64,000 nucleotides of DNA from Pseudomonas sp. Irchel s3f7 (GCF_900187615.1 NZ_FYDO01000030.1:16466-80465); one strand, 5' to 3'. Shown: positions 16,698-26,680, counted from the first letter of the stretch. The notes: generated from the sequence alone by a model not told the origin. Made by a program: numbers and translations.

Positions 16698-17510
16698 TCA
16701 ATCCAGGAATTCAGGTTTCTGTTTGCTCATATGGGCGGCCATGGCCACGCGCAAATCGGTGGATTGCAGCATGGCGGCGTTCCAGGTAGCGACGTATTCG
16801 AGGCCGTCATCGATGCGGTGATCGCGCATGTAGCTGATCATTTCCTTGGTGCCGGTGACGGCTATCGGCGACTTGGCGGCGATTGTGTGGGCAATGCCCA
16901 TGACACCGTCGAGCAGGCTGGCGGCGTCGCTGTAGACGCGATTGACCAGGCCCATGTCCCGCGCTTCGTCGGCACCGAAGGTGCGCCCCGTGTAAGCCAA
17001 TTCACGCAGCATGCCGTCCCCGATGATTCGCGGCAAGCGTTGCAGCGTCCCGACGTCGGCGGCCATGCCGATGTCGATTTCCTTGATCGAGAATTGGGCG
17101 TCCTCTGCGGCATAACGCATGTCGCAGGCGGCAATCAGATCGATTGCACCGCCCAGGCAATAACCCTGAATCGCCGCGATCACCGGTTTGCGGCAGTTAT
17201 CGACGGCATTGAACGAGGCTTGCAGGTTGAGGATCTTGCGCCGCAGCAGGCGTGCGTTGCGCCCTACGTCCTTGCCGAGCTCGTTGGCCACACCGGCCAG
17301 CATCATCAGGTCGATACCCGACGAAAAATGCTTGCCCGCCCCGCTGAGGACCACCACGCGCACTTCATCGGTGTCGTCGATCCATTGGAAAATCTCGACG
17401 ATCTCGCTCCAGAACGCAGCGTTCATCGCGTTGATCTTCTCCGGACGGTTGATCTGCACATGGGCGATTTTATCAACCAGCTCGACGTTGAACGCAGTGT
17501 ACTGAGACAT
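16698..17510 (-). CDS. Crotonase-family enzyme, probable delta(3,5)-delta(2,4)-dienoyl-CoA isomerase
   Basis: A 270-residue enoyl-CoA hydratase/isomerase fold protein. The oxyanion-hole region reads AGKHFSSGIDLMML and IQGYCLGGAIDLIAACDMRYA. The following IKEIDIGMAADVGTLQRLPRIIG matches eukaryotic ECH1 dienoyl-CoA isomerases rather than hydratases, and supplies the acidic residues (Glu and Asp of KEIDIGMAADVG) that isomerases use to shift double bonds during beta-oxidation of unsaturated fatty acids. The start MSQYTAF at 17510 has AAGGA upstream; a longer frame to 17555 lacks one. The stop is 6 bases before nudC. Confidence 0.87.
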   Translation of the reverse strand: MSQYTAFNVELVDKIAHVQINRPEKINAMNAAFWSEIVEIFQWIDDTDEVRVVVLSGAGKHFSSGIDLMMLAGVANELGKDVGRNARLLRRKILNLQASFNAVDNCRKPVIAAIQGYCLGGAIDLIAACDMRYAAEDAQFSIKEIDIGMAADVGTLQRLPRIIGDGMLRELAYTGRTFGADEARDMGLVNRVYSDAASLLDGVMGIAHTIAAKSPIAVTGTKEMISYMRDHRIDDGLEYVATWNAAMLQSTDLRVAMAAHMSKQKPEFLD

Positions 17511-18069
17511 GCCAATGATCCTTTTGCGGGCAAAAATGAGGCCCGAACTATACAAGGCACCAAGGTGGGGAGTAAGGCAGTGGTTCGGCCAAATGCGGGA
17601 CTCGCACGAGACGCACCATTACAGTGCATTACCGGAAAATCATGTCGCACATTTATGTGACTGCACGGTGACTTTTTGAGGCCGAAACGCAAAAAAAGCT
17701 GCACTTCGTCGGGGCGTCCGCACCGTGATCAGGCACGTTCGTACCGCCTTAAACCGATTGTCGAACAATTTTGCCATCAGCCCTCAGACGCTCTAAGTTC
17801 TGGCCTAGACTCATTTTCTCAAGATGAGACCGGTCGGTCACAAAGCGGAAAAAAAATCGAAACTTTTGCCATTCCCGATCGGTCATCTGAAAAGAAGGTG
17901 CGTTGCGACTGGTGCAATCTTTGCAATGGCTCATTCACCCCTTTTGCTTCAACGCATTGGGCAGCGCTTGCTCACTGATGCGTAGCGCGTTCGCGCCCGG
18001 CCACGGGAATTGGCCATGGAACACCGTTTGCCAGACCTAAAAATTAGATCAACAACACGGGAGATTCAT
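17511..18069 (+). promoter_or_regulatory. 559-base intergenic promoter region ahead of glgA
   Basis: This divergent space contains no credible gene. A GAAACTT (17859-17865) followed after 17 bases by TCATCTGA is a loose match to AlgU/sigma-E promoters (GAACTT, N16-17, TCTGA). Two similar GGTCGGTCA / GATCGGTCA tracts (about 17831-17840 and 17878-17886) also lie there. AlgU control would fit a stress-induced glycogen/trehalose operon, but this is only inference. A GCGCG/CGCGC-rich stem (about 17985-18003) sits shortly before the glgA start. Confidence 0.3.
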
Positions 18070-19653
18070 ATGATCAGTACGGCTTTGGAGATACAGGGAG
18101 AGCGTCCTCATCAGGTTGGCGAATCGAGCGCCGTTACTGCCGCCAATACTCAACCGATCAACGTCCCCGTCACCAAGACGTTGGCGCCGGTGGTCAGCCA
18201 GAACCCCAACCGCAAGAAAGTCCTGTTCGTCACCTCGGAAATTGCCGATCTGGTGAAGACCGGTGGCCTGGGCGACGTGTCCGCCGCACTGCCGCGCGCC
18301 TTGGCCCATCTGCACGATGTGCGGGTGTTGATTCCCGGTTATCCGCAGGTGCTGAACAGCGAAAACCCGATTCATGTCATCGGTGAGCTGGGTGGTCACG
18401 CGGCGCTGCCACCGTGCAAGGTCGGGCGCATGGACATGCCCGACGGTCTGGTCATTTACGTGTTGATCTGCCCCGAACTCTACGAGCGCGAAGGTTCTCC
18501 CTACGGCGCCAACAACGGCCGCGACTGGCCGGATAACCATATCCGCTTCGCCCGTCTGGGCCTGGCCGCTGCCGATATCGCCGCCAACCTGGCGCAAATT
18601 CACTGGTGCCCGGACCTGGTGCATGCCCATGACTGGCCGGCTGGCCTGGCCCCTGCCTATATGCACTGGCGCGGACAACGCACCCCGACGTTGTTCACCA
18701 TCCATAACCTGGCGTATCAGGGCGTGACCAGTCTGGGGTCGTGCCCCGAACTGGGCATCCCGCACCACGCGCTGCAACAGGAAGGCATGGAGTTCTACGG
18801 CAAGATGTCGTTCCTCAAGGCCGGCATGGCCTATTCGAGCCACATCACCACGGTCAGCGCGACCTACGCACAGGAAATCACCACCCCGGATTTCGGCTGC
18901 GGTCTCGACGGCTTCCTCGCCGCCAAGACCCAGCAAGGTTTACTGAGCGGTATTCCCAACGGCATCGATGAGAGCTGGGATTCCGCCACCGATCCACACC
19001 TGTTCTGCCCGTTCGGCATTGGCGAATGGGAAGGCAAAGCCGTGAATGCCGCCCACGTGCGTGAGTTGTTTGGTCTGGAAGACTCCCAGGGCCCGCTGTT
19101 CGCCGTGGTGTCGCGACTGGTTTACCAGAAAGGGCTGGACCTCACCGAAGCGGTGTCCGAGTACATCGTCAAAAACGGCGGGCAGATCGCGATCATCGGC
19201 CGCGGCGAGCCGGAAGAGGAGCAGGCCATGCGTGAACTGGCCCTGCGCTTCCCTGGGCAGATCGGTGTGCGCATCGGTTTCAACGAAACCGATGCCCGCC
19301 GCATGTTCGCCGGCAGCGATTTCCTGCTGATGCCATCCCGCTACGAACCGTGCGGCCTGAGCCAGATGTACGCCCAGCGCTTCGGCTCATTGCCGGTGGC
19401 GCGCAATACCGGTGGCCTGGCCGACACCATCGAAAACGGCGTGACCGGGTTCCTGTTCGACGAATCCACGGTGGCTAGTTATCAAGAGGCGTTGAGCCGG
19501 GCGTTCAAGGTGTTTGCCTTCCCGGACCTGCTGAACGCCATGCGCTGCCGGGCAATGGCGGCGCCGTTCAACTGGTGCAAAGCGGTCGAACCCTACGCCG
19601 AACTCTACGAACAGCTTGTGGCTAAAGCGTTGGGGAAATCGAACAAACAGTAA
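18070..19653 (+). CDS. glgA: Glycogen synthase, with N-terminal extension
   Basis: A 527-residue GT5 glycosyltransferase that adds glucose from a nucleotide sugar (normally ADP-glucose) to alpha-1,4-glucan. The donor-binding motif KTGGLGD is at residues 63-69, against residue ~15 in E. coli, so there is about 48 residues of extra, low-complexity N-terminus (QVGESSAVTAANTQPINVPVTKTLAPVV). The C-terminal donor motif is PSRYEPCGLSQMYAQRFGSLPVARNTGGLADT. The ATG at 18070 follows GGGAG by 7 bases; a further 20-codon extension to 18010 has no such site. It heads a rightward set glgA-treZ-malQ-treY-DUF2934-glgX with gaps of 13 bases or overlaps. No glgC is present in the window. Confidence 0.94.
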   Translation: MISTALEIQGERPHQVGESSAVTAANTQPINVPVTKTLAPVVSQNPNRKKVLFVTSEIADLVKTGGLGDVSAALPRALAHLHDVRVLIPGYPQVLNSENPIHVIGELGGHAALPPCKVGRMDMPDGLVIYVLICPELYEREGSPYGANNGRDWPDNHIRFARLGLAAADIAANLAQIHWCPDLVHAHDWPAGLAPAYMHWRGQRTPTLFTIHNLAYQGVTSLGSCPELGIPHHALQQEGMEFYGKMSFLKAGMAYSSHITTVSATYAQEITTPDFGCGLDGFLAAKTQQGLLSGIPNGIDESWDSATDPHLFCPFGIGEWEGKAVNAAHVRELFGLEDSQGPLFAVVSRLVYQKGLDLTEAVSEYIVKNGGQIAIIGRGEPEEEQAMRELALRFPGQIGVRIGFNETDARRMFAGSDFLLMPSRYEPCGLSQMYAQRFGSLPVARNTGGLADTIENGVTGFLFDESTVASYQEALSRAFKVFAFPDLLNAMRCRAMAAPFNWCKAVEPYAELYEQLVAKALGKSNKQ

Positions 19654-19666
19654 GAGGCCAGGAAAA

Positions 19667-21466
19667 ATGCCGTTTCGGACCCTTGAGACCTGGCCCCACG
19701 GCGCGATCATGCTGGACACAAACCACACGCAGTTTGCGTTGTGGGCGCCAGATGCGTTTTACGTCAGTGTCGAACTGGAAAATGGACAGTCCTTGCCGTT
19801 GCTGCCTCAGGCCGACGGCTGGTTCGTGATCAACACCCGATGCCCGGCGGGGACGCGTTACCGCTTCTGCATCGATGGTGAGTTGGAGGTGCCCGACCCG
19901 GCCTCCCGCGCCCAGGCGGGCGATGTTGACCGCCACAGCGTGGTGGTCGATCCGCTGGTTTATCAGTGGCGACACGCGGGATGGCGCGGGCGACCGTTGA
20001 ACGAGGCCGTGATCTACGAGTTGCACGTCGGTGCGCTCGGCGGCTTCGAGGCCGTCGAGCAGCATCTGGCGCGGCTGGTTGAACTGGGTGTCACCGCGAT
20101 CGAACTGATGCCCGTGGCGCAGTTCCCCGGCGAGCGCAATTGGGGCTACGACGGCGTCCTGCCCTTTGCACCTCAGGCCTCGTATGGTTCGCCGGAGCAA
20201 CTCAAGCACTTGATCGACAGCGCCCATGGTCATGGTCTGGCGGTGATTCTCGACGTGGTCTACAACCACTTCGGGCCGGATGGCAACTACTTGCATCACT
20301 ACGCCAAGGCCTTTTTCCGCGACGACAAGCACACGCCCTGGGGCGCAGCCATTGATTTCCGTCGTCGTGAGGTGCGGGACTTCTTTATCGAAAATGCGTT
20401 GATGTGGTTGCAGGTGTACCGTTTCGACGGTTTGCGCCTGGACGCCGTGCACGCCATCGATGACCCGAACGTGCTTCAGGAACTGGCGCAACGGATACGA
20501 CAGCAGACCGATCCTGCGCGCCATATCTGGTTGATGCTGGAAAACGAGCACAACGAGTCCAGCCTGCTGGAGCAAGGTTACGACGCACAATGGAACGACG
20601 ACGGGCACAACGCCTTGCACGTCTTGCTGACCGGAGAAACAGACGCCTACTACGCTGACTATGCACACAACCCTACTGAACAGCTGGCGCGCTGTCTGAC
20701 CCAGGGTTTCGTGTTCCAGGGTCACCTCAACCGTCATGGTGTACCGCGTGGCGAGCCCAGCGCACACCTGCCGCCCAGTGCGTTCATTCTGTTTTTGCAG
20801 AACCACGATCAGATCGGTAACCGCGCATTCGGCGAACGCCTGCATCAACTGGCCCATCCGCAGGCGTTGCGGGCAGCCACGGTGTTGTTGCTGTTATCGC
20901 CGATGATTCCGCTGTTCTTCATGGGCGATGAATACGCAGTCGAGCAACCCTTCCTGTTTTTCACCAGCCACAACGGCGAGTTGGCGAAGCTCGTACGCGA
21001 AGGACGTCGCAACGAATTCGCCGCGCTCAGCGCGTTCGCCGATCCGCAGCAGCGCGAGCGTATTCCCGATCCCAATGCGCCACACACCTTCGAGGCCTCC
21101 CGCCCGGTGATGCCAACGACCGTTGATAGCGCGATGTACGACCTGTATCGCCAGCTGTTGCAGATCCGCCATCGACACATCACCCCGCGCCTGTCCGGCA
21201 CTCAGGCGCTGGACGCCAAAGTATTGGGCGATGGCGCAGTCAGTGCGTCCTGGCGCCTGGGCGATGGCAGCTTGTTGCGCATTGACCTGAACCTCGGCGA
21301 AAAACCCGTGTTCCACGCCCCACAAGCCAGCGCTGAGCTATTGTTCGAACATCCGCCCCGATCCGCCACCTTGCTGGATCAAGGCACCCTTGCCCCCCAT
21401 TGCGCGCTCGTCAGCCTTTCGGCCGCAGCCCCTTTGCTACCCCTTACGGAGAGCGTCCATGAGTGA
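19667..21466 (+). CDS. treZ: Malto-oligosyltrehalose trehalohydrolase
   Basis: A 599-residue GH13 enzyme that cleaves trehalose off maltooligosyl-trehalose made by TreY. An N-terminal E-set domain (FALWAPDAFYVSVELENGQSLPL) precedes the barrel. Catalytic segments are GLRLDAVHAI (nucleophile Asp), MLENEHNES (acid/base Glu) and LQNHDQIGNRAFG (transition-state Asp), and the FMGDEYA C-region is typical of the family. The start at 19667 has AGGA upstream; the frame extends back into glgA but that part is not conserved. It overlaps malQ by 8 bases (ATGAGTGA). Confidence 0.93.
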   Translation: MPFRTLETWPHGAIMLDTNHTQFALWAPDAFYVSVELENGQSLPLLPQADGWFVINTRCPAGTRYRFCIDGELEVPDPASRAQAGDVDRHSVVVDPLVYQWRHAGWRGRPLNEAVIYELHVGALGGFEAVEQHLARLVELGVTAIELMPVAQFPGERNWGYDGVLPFAPQASYGSPEQLKHLIDSAHGHGLAVILDVVYNHFGPDGNYLHHYAKAFFRDDKHTPWGAAIDFRRREVRDFFIENALMWLQVYRFDGLRLDAVHAIDDPNVLQELAQRIRQQTDPARHIWLMLENEHNESSLLEQGYDAQWNDDGHNALHVLLTGETDAYYADYAHNPTEQLARCLTQGFVFQGHLNRHGVPRGEPSAHLPPSAFILFLQNHDQIGNRAFGERLHQLAHPQALRAATVLLLLSPMIPLFFMGDEYAVEQPFLFFTSHNGELAKLVREGRRNEFAALSAFADPQQRERIPDPNAPHTFEASRPVMPTTVDSAMYDLYRQLLQIRHRHITPRLSGTQALDAKVLGDGAVSASWRLGDGSLLRIDLNLGEKPVFHAPQASAELLFEHPPRSATLLDQGTLAPHCALVSLSAAAPLLPLTESVHE

Positions 21467-23537
21467 TGCGCAACTGGAAATCCTGGCCAGCCGGGCCGGC
21501 CTCGCGGTCGATTGGATCGATGCCAATGGCCGCGCACAAAAAGTCGCGCCCTCGGTACTGCGTAACGTACTGACCGGCCTCGGACACCCCGCCGGCAGCG
21601 CTCAGGAAATCGACGCCAGCCTGCTGGAACTGCAAGCGGCGCAACAGGCCTCGCACCTGCCGCCCTTGATCACCGCCGACGTCGGTGTCGGGCTGAATCT
21701 GGCGCGTTACTTTGCACCTCAGACCCCTTGCGAAATCCATCTCGAAGACGGTTCGCGCCTCAACCTGAAACTGGATGCGGACGCGGTGTTGCCGGGGCTT
21801 GTCCCTGTTGGCTATCAGCATGTCAGCATCGATGGACAAACCTTTACCCTCGCGGTGGCCCCGGCCTGTTGCTACAGCGTGGCCGACGCGGTCGACAGCC
21901 CGATCCCGCGGGCCTGGGGCCTGGGCGTGCAACTCTATAGCTTGCGTCGACAGGGCGATGGCGGTTTCGGCGACACCCAGGCGCTGGAAGACCTTGCCCG
22001 AGTGGCCGGCGAACGCGGTGCAGATGCGCTGGCAATCAGTCCGCTGCACGCGATGTTCTCCAGTGACACCCAACGCTACAGCCCTTATTCACCGTCCAGC
22101 CGTTTATTTCTCAATAGCCTCTACTGCGCACCCGGAGCGATTCTGGGTGAGCGCGCTTTGCGCACCGCCATCGATGCCACCGGCCTGGCCGATCAGTTGA
22201 AGGCGCTGGAAGACCGCCCGCTGATCGACTGGCCGACCGCCGCCGAGGCCAAACACCGGATATTGCAGGCGTTGTACGAAGGTTTCGTTCAGGGCGAGCA
22301 CCCGTTGCACGCCGACTTCGGCAGTTTCCGCCATGCCGGTGGCGAAGCCCTGGAAAACCATTGCCGCTTCGAAGCCATTCAAGAAGCGCGTGCCGCCCGG
22401 GGTGAAAACCTCGACTGGCGTCAATGGCCCGAGCAGTGGCGCAATCCACGCAGCGCCGCGTTGGCCGAATTTGCCGAAGAAAACGCCGGCCGCATCGGTT
22501 TTTTTGCATTCTGCCAATGGTTGATCACCCGCTGCCTGGAGCGAGCCCAAGCCGCCGCCCGCAGCAGCGGCATGAACATTGGCTTGATCACCGATCTGGC
22601 GGTCGGCGCCGACGGTGCCGGCAGCCAGGCCTGGAGTCGCCAGGACGAACTGCTCGCCTCACTGACCGTCGGTGCACCGCCGGACATTCTCAACCGCAAC
22701 GGTCAGGGCTGGGGGATTTCCGCGTTCTCCCCGGAAGGCCTGATGCGCAATGGCTTCCGCGCGTTCATCGAAATGCTGCGGGCCAACTTCGCCCATGCCG
22801 GTGGCTTGCGCATTGACCACGTCATGGGCCTGCAACGCCTGTGGGTCATTCCCAACGGCTCGCCGCCCGCCGACGGTGCCTACCTCTATTACCCGGTGGA
22901 CGACTTGCTGCGTCTGTTGACCCTCGAATCCCATCGTCATCAGGCCATCGTGCTGGGTGAAGACCTCGGCACCGTGCCGGAAGGACTGCGGGAAAAACTC
23001 ATCGCCCGCTCGATGCTCGGCATGCGCGTGTTGTTGTTCGAGCAAGACAACACCCACTTCAAACCGATTCTCGACTGGCCGGACAACGCCTTGGCGACCA
23101 CCAGCACCCACGACCTGCCGACGCTCAACGGCTGGTGGCATGGTCGCGACATCGACTGGAATGCACGGCTCGGCATGGTCGATGCCAGTGGTGAAATTGA
23201 ATGGCGCCAACACCGCGAGCGCGAGCGCGAAGGGCTGCGCCGGGCCTTGAGCCAGGACCCGCAGAATTTTCGGGAAGAGTCGCACGAGACCGATCAGATC
23301 CTCGATGCCAGCGTGCGTTTCCTCGGCCACACCCGTGCGCCGCTGGTGCTGCTGCCGCTGGAAGATGCGCTGGGCGTCGAGCAACAGGCCAACCTGCCCG
23401 GCACCATTGATGCGCACCCCAACTGGTCGCGACGGCTTGCCGGCTATAGCGAAGCCCTGCTCGACGGCCCGGACGCTGCCCGGCGCCTGGAGCTGCTCGC
23501 CTGCGCGCGCCTGCAAGCCGCCGAGCGTGATCGATGA
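21459..23537 (+). CDS. malQ: 4-alpha-glucanotransferase (amylomaltase)
   Basis: A 692-residue GH77 enzyme that moves maltodextrin segments between chains, supplying acceptors of suitable length for TreY. Motifs are GGLRIDHVMGLQRLWVIP (nucleophile Asp), VLGEDLGTVP (Glu) and TTSTHDLPTLNGWW (Asp). The start ATG at 21459 (ACGGAGAG upstream) overlaps the treZ stop by 8 bases, and the stop overlaps treY by 4 bases, so translation of treZ-malQ-treY is probably coupled. The N-terminal ~130 residues form the extra domain seen in E. coli MalQ-type proteins. Confidence 0.93.
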   Translation: MSDAQLEILASRAGLAVDWIDANGRAQKVAPSVLRNVLTGLGHPAGSAQEIDASLLELQAAQQASHLPPLITADVGVGLNLARYFAPQTPCEIHLEDGSRLNLKLDADAVLPGLVPVGYQHVSIDGQTFTLAVAPACCYSVADAVDSPIPRAWGLGVQLYSLRRQGDGGFGDTQALEDLARVAGERGADALAISPLHAMFSSDTQRYSPYSPSSRLFLNSLYCAPGAILGERALRTAIDATGLADQLKALEDRPLIDWPTAAEAKHRILQALYEGFVQGEHPLHADFGSFRHAGGEALENHCRFEAIQEARAARGENLDWRQWPEQWRNPRSAALAEFAEENAGRIGFFAFCQWLITRCLERAQAAARSSGMNIGLITDLAVGADGAGSQAWSRQDELLASLTVGAPPDILNRNGQGWGISAFSPEGLMRNGFRAFIEMLRANFAHAGGLRIDHVMGLQRLWVIPNGSPPADGAYLYYPVDDLLRLLTLESHRHQAIVLGEDLGTVPEGLREKLIARSMLGMRVLLFEQDNTHFKPILDWPDNALATTSTHDLPTLNGWWHGRDIDWNARLGMVDASGEIEWRQHREREREGLRRALSQDPQNFREESHETDQILDASVRFLGHTRAPLVLLPLEDALGVEQQANLPGTIDAHPNWSRRLAGYSEALLDGPDAARRLELLACARLQAAERDR

Positions 23538-26329
23538 CAAAAACGCTGACCCCGACGCTTCGCGCCACCCTGCGGCTGCAATTTCACAAAGGCTTCACGC
23601 TTGACGATGCGGTGCCGCTGGTGCCGTATTTCGCCCGTCTGGGCATCAGCCATGTCTACGCCTCGCCTCTGCTGCGCGCTCGCTCGGGTTCAATGCATGG
23701 TTATGACGTGGTGGACCCGACCCGGGTCAATCCGGAACTGGGCGGTGAAGTGGCGCTGCGGCGCCTGGTCAGTGCCTTGCGCGAACACAACATGGGGCTG
23801 ATCCTCGACATCGTCTCCAACCATATGGCGGTGGGCGGCGCTGATAACCCCTGGTGGCTGGACCTGTTGGAATGGGGACGGCTGAGCCCCTACGGCGAGT
23901 TCTTCGATATCCAGTGGCACTCACCCGATCCGCTGATGGAGGGCCAATTGCTCCTGCCGTTCCTTGGCAGCGATTACGGCGTCGCCCTGCAGGACGGAAC
24001 CCTGCCGATACGCTTCGACGCCTGGCACGGTGCGTTCCATGTTGAACACTACGACCACCGGTTTCCGATTTGCCCCAGCGATTACGGTGAATTGCTCAGG
24101 ACCGATGCGCCACTCGAGGCACCACAGGCCGAACAACTCAAGACCCTGGCCGACCGATTCAGCAGCCTGAGTTACCAGACCGATGCACACAGTCTGGCGA
24201 TCCCTCTGAAAGCCGAGCTGCGGGATTTGGCCAGCGACCCGCTGATTGCCCGCGCCCTCGAAGAGCACCTCAAGCGCTACGACACCCAGACTGCCGAGGG
24301 TTTCCAGCGCCTGCACAACCTGCTGGAACGCCAGAGCTATCGCCTGGCCAGTTGGCGCACCGCCGCCGATGACATCAACTGGCGGCGTTTTTTCGACATC
24401 AACGAACTGGGTGGCCTGCGTGTTGAACGTCCGGCGGTGTTCGAAGCGACCCACGCGAAAATCTTCCAGCTGGTGGCTGAAGGGCTGATCGACGGGCTGC
24501 GCGTCGACCATATCGACGGCCTCGCCGACCCTCGGGGTTATTGCCGAAAGCTGCGTCGACGGGTCGACAGTTTGTCGGCGGGCCGGCACTTGCCCATCTA
24601 CGTCGAAAAGATCCTTGGCGAAGGTGAAACCCTGCACCGCGACTGGTCGGTGGATGGCACCACCGGTTACGAGTTCATGAACCAACTCTCGCTGTTGCAA
24701 CACGATCCACTCGGCGAACAGACGCTCGCCGGGCTTTGGCAGCGTGACAGTGAACGTCCCGCCGATTTTGCTCAGGAGGCTCTGCTGGCGCGACAGCAAA
24801 TCCTCAACGGCTCCCTCGCCAGTGACTTTGAAAGTGTCGCCCAGGCCTTGCTGCAAGTGGCCCGGGACAACCTCATGACCCGCGACCTGACCCTCGGTGC
24901 GATTCGCCGGGCGTTGCAGGCGTTGATCGTGCATTTCCCGGTGTACCGCACCTACATCAGCGCTGAGGGTCGCTCCGGGCAGGATGAGGTGTTTTTCCGG
25001 CAGGCCATGGAAGGTGCGCGACCAACCCTTGGCGAAGGTGACTGGCCGGTGCTCGATTGCCTGGCGGGCTGGCTTGGGGGAGAGTCTTGGCGGCGACGCC
25101 CCGCCGGGCGCGAGCGCAAACGCCTCAAGCACGCCTGCGTACGCTTTCAGCAACTGACTTCACCTGCCGCAGCAAAAGCGGTGGAAGACACGGCGCTCTA
25201 TCGTTCGGCGGTGCTGCTGTCGCGCAATGACGTGGGCTTCAGCACCAAGCAGTTCAGTGCGCCAGTCGAAGCCTTTCATCTGGCCTGCATCGAGCGCCGC
25301 CAAACCTTTCCCGACAATTTGCTGGCCACTGCCACTCACGATCATAAGCGCGGTGAAGACACCCGCGCGCGCTTGGCCGTGTTGAGTGAACGCAGCGTCT
25401 GGTATGCCGATCAGATCGGTTTGTGGCGCGCCCTCGCCCGCCCGCTACGCAACGACGATCAAATGCCATCGGCGGGCGATGAATTGATTCTGTATCAAGC
25501 CATTCTTGGGAGCTGGCCGTTGGAATTGCGGGCTGACGACCACGCGGCGCTGCAAGCCTATGGCAAGCGCCTGTGGCAATGGCAACGCAAAGCGCTGCGT
25601 GAAGCCAAGCTGCAAAGTAGCTGGAGTGCGCCCAACGACGCCTATGAACAAGCGACCGAAGACTTTCTCCAGCACCTGCTGCTGAGCCCGGAAGGTGAAC
25701 CGCTGCGCACCGCCCTCGAAAAGGCTGTCCAATCAATCGCCACGCCCGCCGCCCTCAACGGTTTGGCGCAAACTTTGCTGCGCATGACCGTGCCTGGGGT
25801 GCCGGACCTTTATCAGGGCAATGACTTCTGGGACTTCAGCCTGGTCGATCCGGATAACCGCCAACCGGTCGATTACACCCGCCGCCAACAGGCGCTGCAG
25901 CAAACGGTTGACCTGCCCGAGCTGCGGGCGAACTGGCGTGACGGGCGCATCAAGCAGGCCTTGATTGCGCGCACGTTGAGCCTGCGTGCCGAACAGGCGC
26001 CGCTGTTTCGCCGAGGCACTTATCAGGCCTTGGAAGTGCTGGGCAGCCAGGCCCATCGCGTACTGGCGTTTGTGCGTGAACACGAAGGAACACGCGCCAT
26101 CGTGATTGTGCCGATTCGTTGCGCGCCACTGCTGGGAAACAGTGCCGAACCACAGATCGACGCGCCGCTGTGGGGCGATACACGCGTCAACTTGCCATTC
26201 GCTGAGCCTGAGGAAAATCTGAAGGGACTTTTTTCGAGCGTCGCAGTCACAAAACACAGAGAGCTGATGATCAGCGCCGCGCTGGGGGATTTCCCGGTCA
26301 ATCTCATTATTCAAAAGACCCACACTTGA
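23534..26329 (+). CDS. treY: Malto-oligosyltrehalose synthase
   Basis: A 931-residue GH13 enzyme that isomerises the reducing-end alpha-1,4 bond of a maltodextrin to the alpha,alpha-1,1 bond of trehalose. It starts with the family signature TLRLQFHKGFTLDDAVPLVPYFARLGISHVYASPLL, has the catalytic GLRVDHIDGLADP (Asp) and IYVEKILGEGE (Glu), and the long insertions that make TreY larger than other GH13 enzymes. The ATG overlaps the malQ stop by 4 bases. Together with TreZ it makes trehalose directly from alpha-glucan without nucleotide sugars. Confidence 0.94.
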   Translation: MTKTLTPTLRATLRLQFHKGFTLDDAVPLVPYFARLGISHVYASPLLRARSGSMHGYDVVDPTRVNPELGGEVALRRLVSALREHNMGLILDIVSNHMAVGGADNPWWLDLLEWGRLSPYGEFFDIQWHSPDPLMEGQLLLPFLGSDYGVALQDGTLPIRFDAWHGAFHVEHYDHRFPICPSDYGELLRTDAPLEAPQAEQLKTLADRFSSLSYQTDAHSLAIPLKAELRDLASDPLIARALEEHLKRYDTQTAEGFQRLHNLLERQSYRLASWRTAADDINWRRFFDINELGGLRVERPAVFEATHAKIFQLVAEGLIDGLRVDHIDGLADPRGYCRKLRRRVDSLSAGRHLPIYVEKILGEGETLHRDWSVDGTTGYEFMNQLSLLQHDPLGEQTLAGLWQRDSERPADFAQEALLARQQILNGSLASDFESVAQALLQVARDNLMTRDLTLGAIRRALQALIVHFPVYRTYISAEGRSGQDEVFFRQAMEGARPTLGEGDWPVLDCLAGWLGGESWRRRPAGRERKRLKHACVRFQQLTSPAAAKAVEDTALYRSAVLLSRNDVGFSTKQFSAPVEAFHLACIERRQTFPDNLLATATHDHKRGEDTRARLAVLSERSVWYADQIGLWRALARPLRNDDQMPSAGDELILYQAILGSWPLELRADDHAALQAYGKRLWQWQRKALREAKLQSSWSAPNDAYEQATEDFLQHLLLSPEGEPLRTALEKAVQSIATPAALNGLAQTLLRMTVPGVPDLYQGNDFWDFSLVDPDNRQPVDYTRRQQALQQTVDLPELRANWRDGRIKQALIARTLSLRAEQAPLFRRGTYQALEVLGSQAHRVLAFVREHEGTRAIVIVPIRCAPLLGNSAEPQIDAPLWGDTRVNLPFAEPEENLKGLFSSVAVTKHRELMISAALGDFPVNLIIQKTHT

Positions 26330-26350
26330 GTTCAGTTCAGGAGCATTGCG

Positions 26351-26680
26351 ATGAGTACCGACGATAAACGCATCCGCGAATTCGCTTATCAGATCTGGGA
26401 ATCAGAAGGAAAACCCGAAGGTCAGGAAACCCGCCACTGGGAGATGGCCCGCAAGCTGGCCGAAGCCGAAGCCCTGGCCCCGAGCAAATCCCCCAAAGCC
26501 ACCGGCAGCAAACCCGCCGTAAAGAAAACCGGCGACGGCAAGCTCACCGATGGCAAAGCGCTGAACGGCGCCGCACCAAAAGCCAAGGCCAAGCCTGTGG
26601 CGGCATCAAAAGTGATCCCGCCGGGGGAAAAAGCCGCCGAGAAAAAGCCCCGGGCTGCGCGAAAACCGCCCGCGGTCTGA
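26351..26680 (+). CDS. DUF2934 protein with basic, Lys/Ala/Pro-rich tail
   Basis: A 109-residue protein. The first ~40 residues (IREFAYQIWESEGKPEGQETRHWEMARKLAEAEAL) fit the short DUF2934 motif, found in many proteobacterial stress loci and without assigned function. The remainder is low-complexity, rich in Lys, Ala and Pro (PKAKAKPVAAS, AAEKKPRAARKPP) and resembles histone-H1-like tails, so it is probably disordered and could bind polyanions; that is inference. It sits 21 bases after treY with GGAG upstream of its ATG and probably belongs to the same transcript. Confidence 0.8.
   Translation: MSTDDKRIREFAYQIWESEGKPEGQETRHWEMARKLAEAEALAPSKSPKATGSKPAVKKTGDGKLTDGKALNGAAPKAKAKPVAASKVIPPGEKAAEKKPRAARKPPAV

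Noticed and set aside
17859..17890. AlgU promoter for glgA as a confident call
   Set aside because: The -35 has an extra A and the -10 is poorly spaced, so it is only mentioned as a weak possibility within the intergenic entry.
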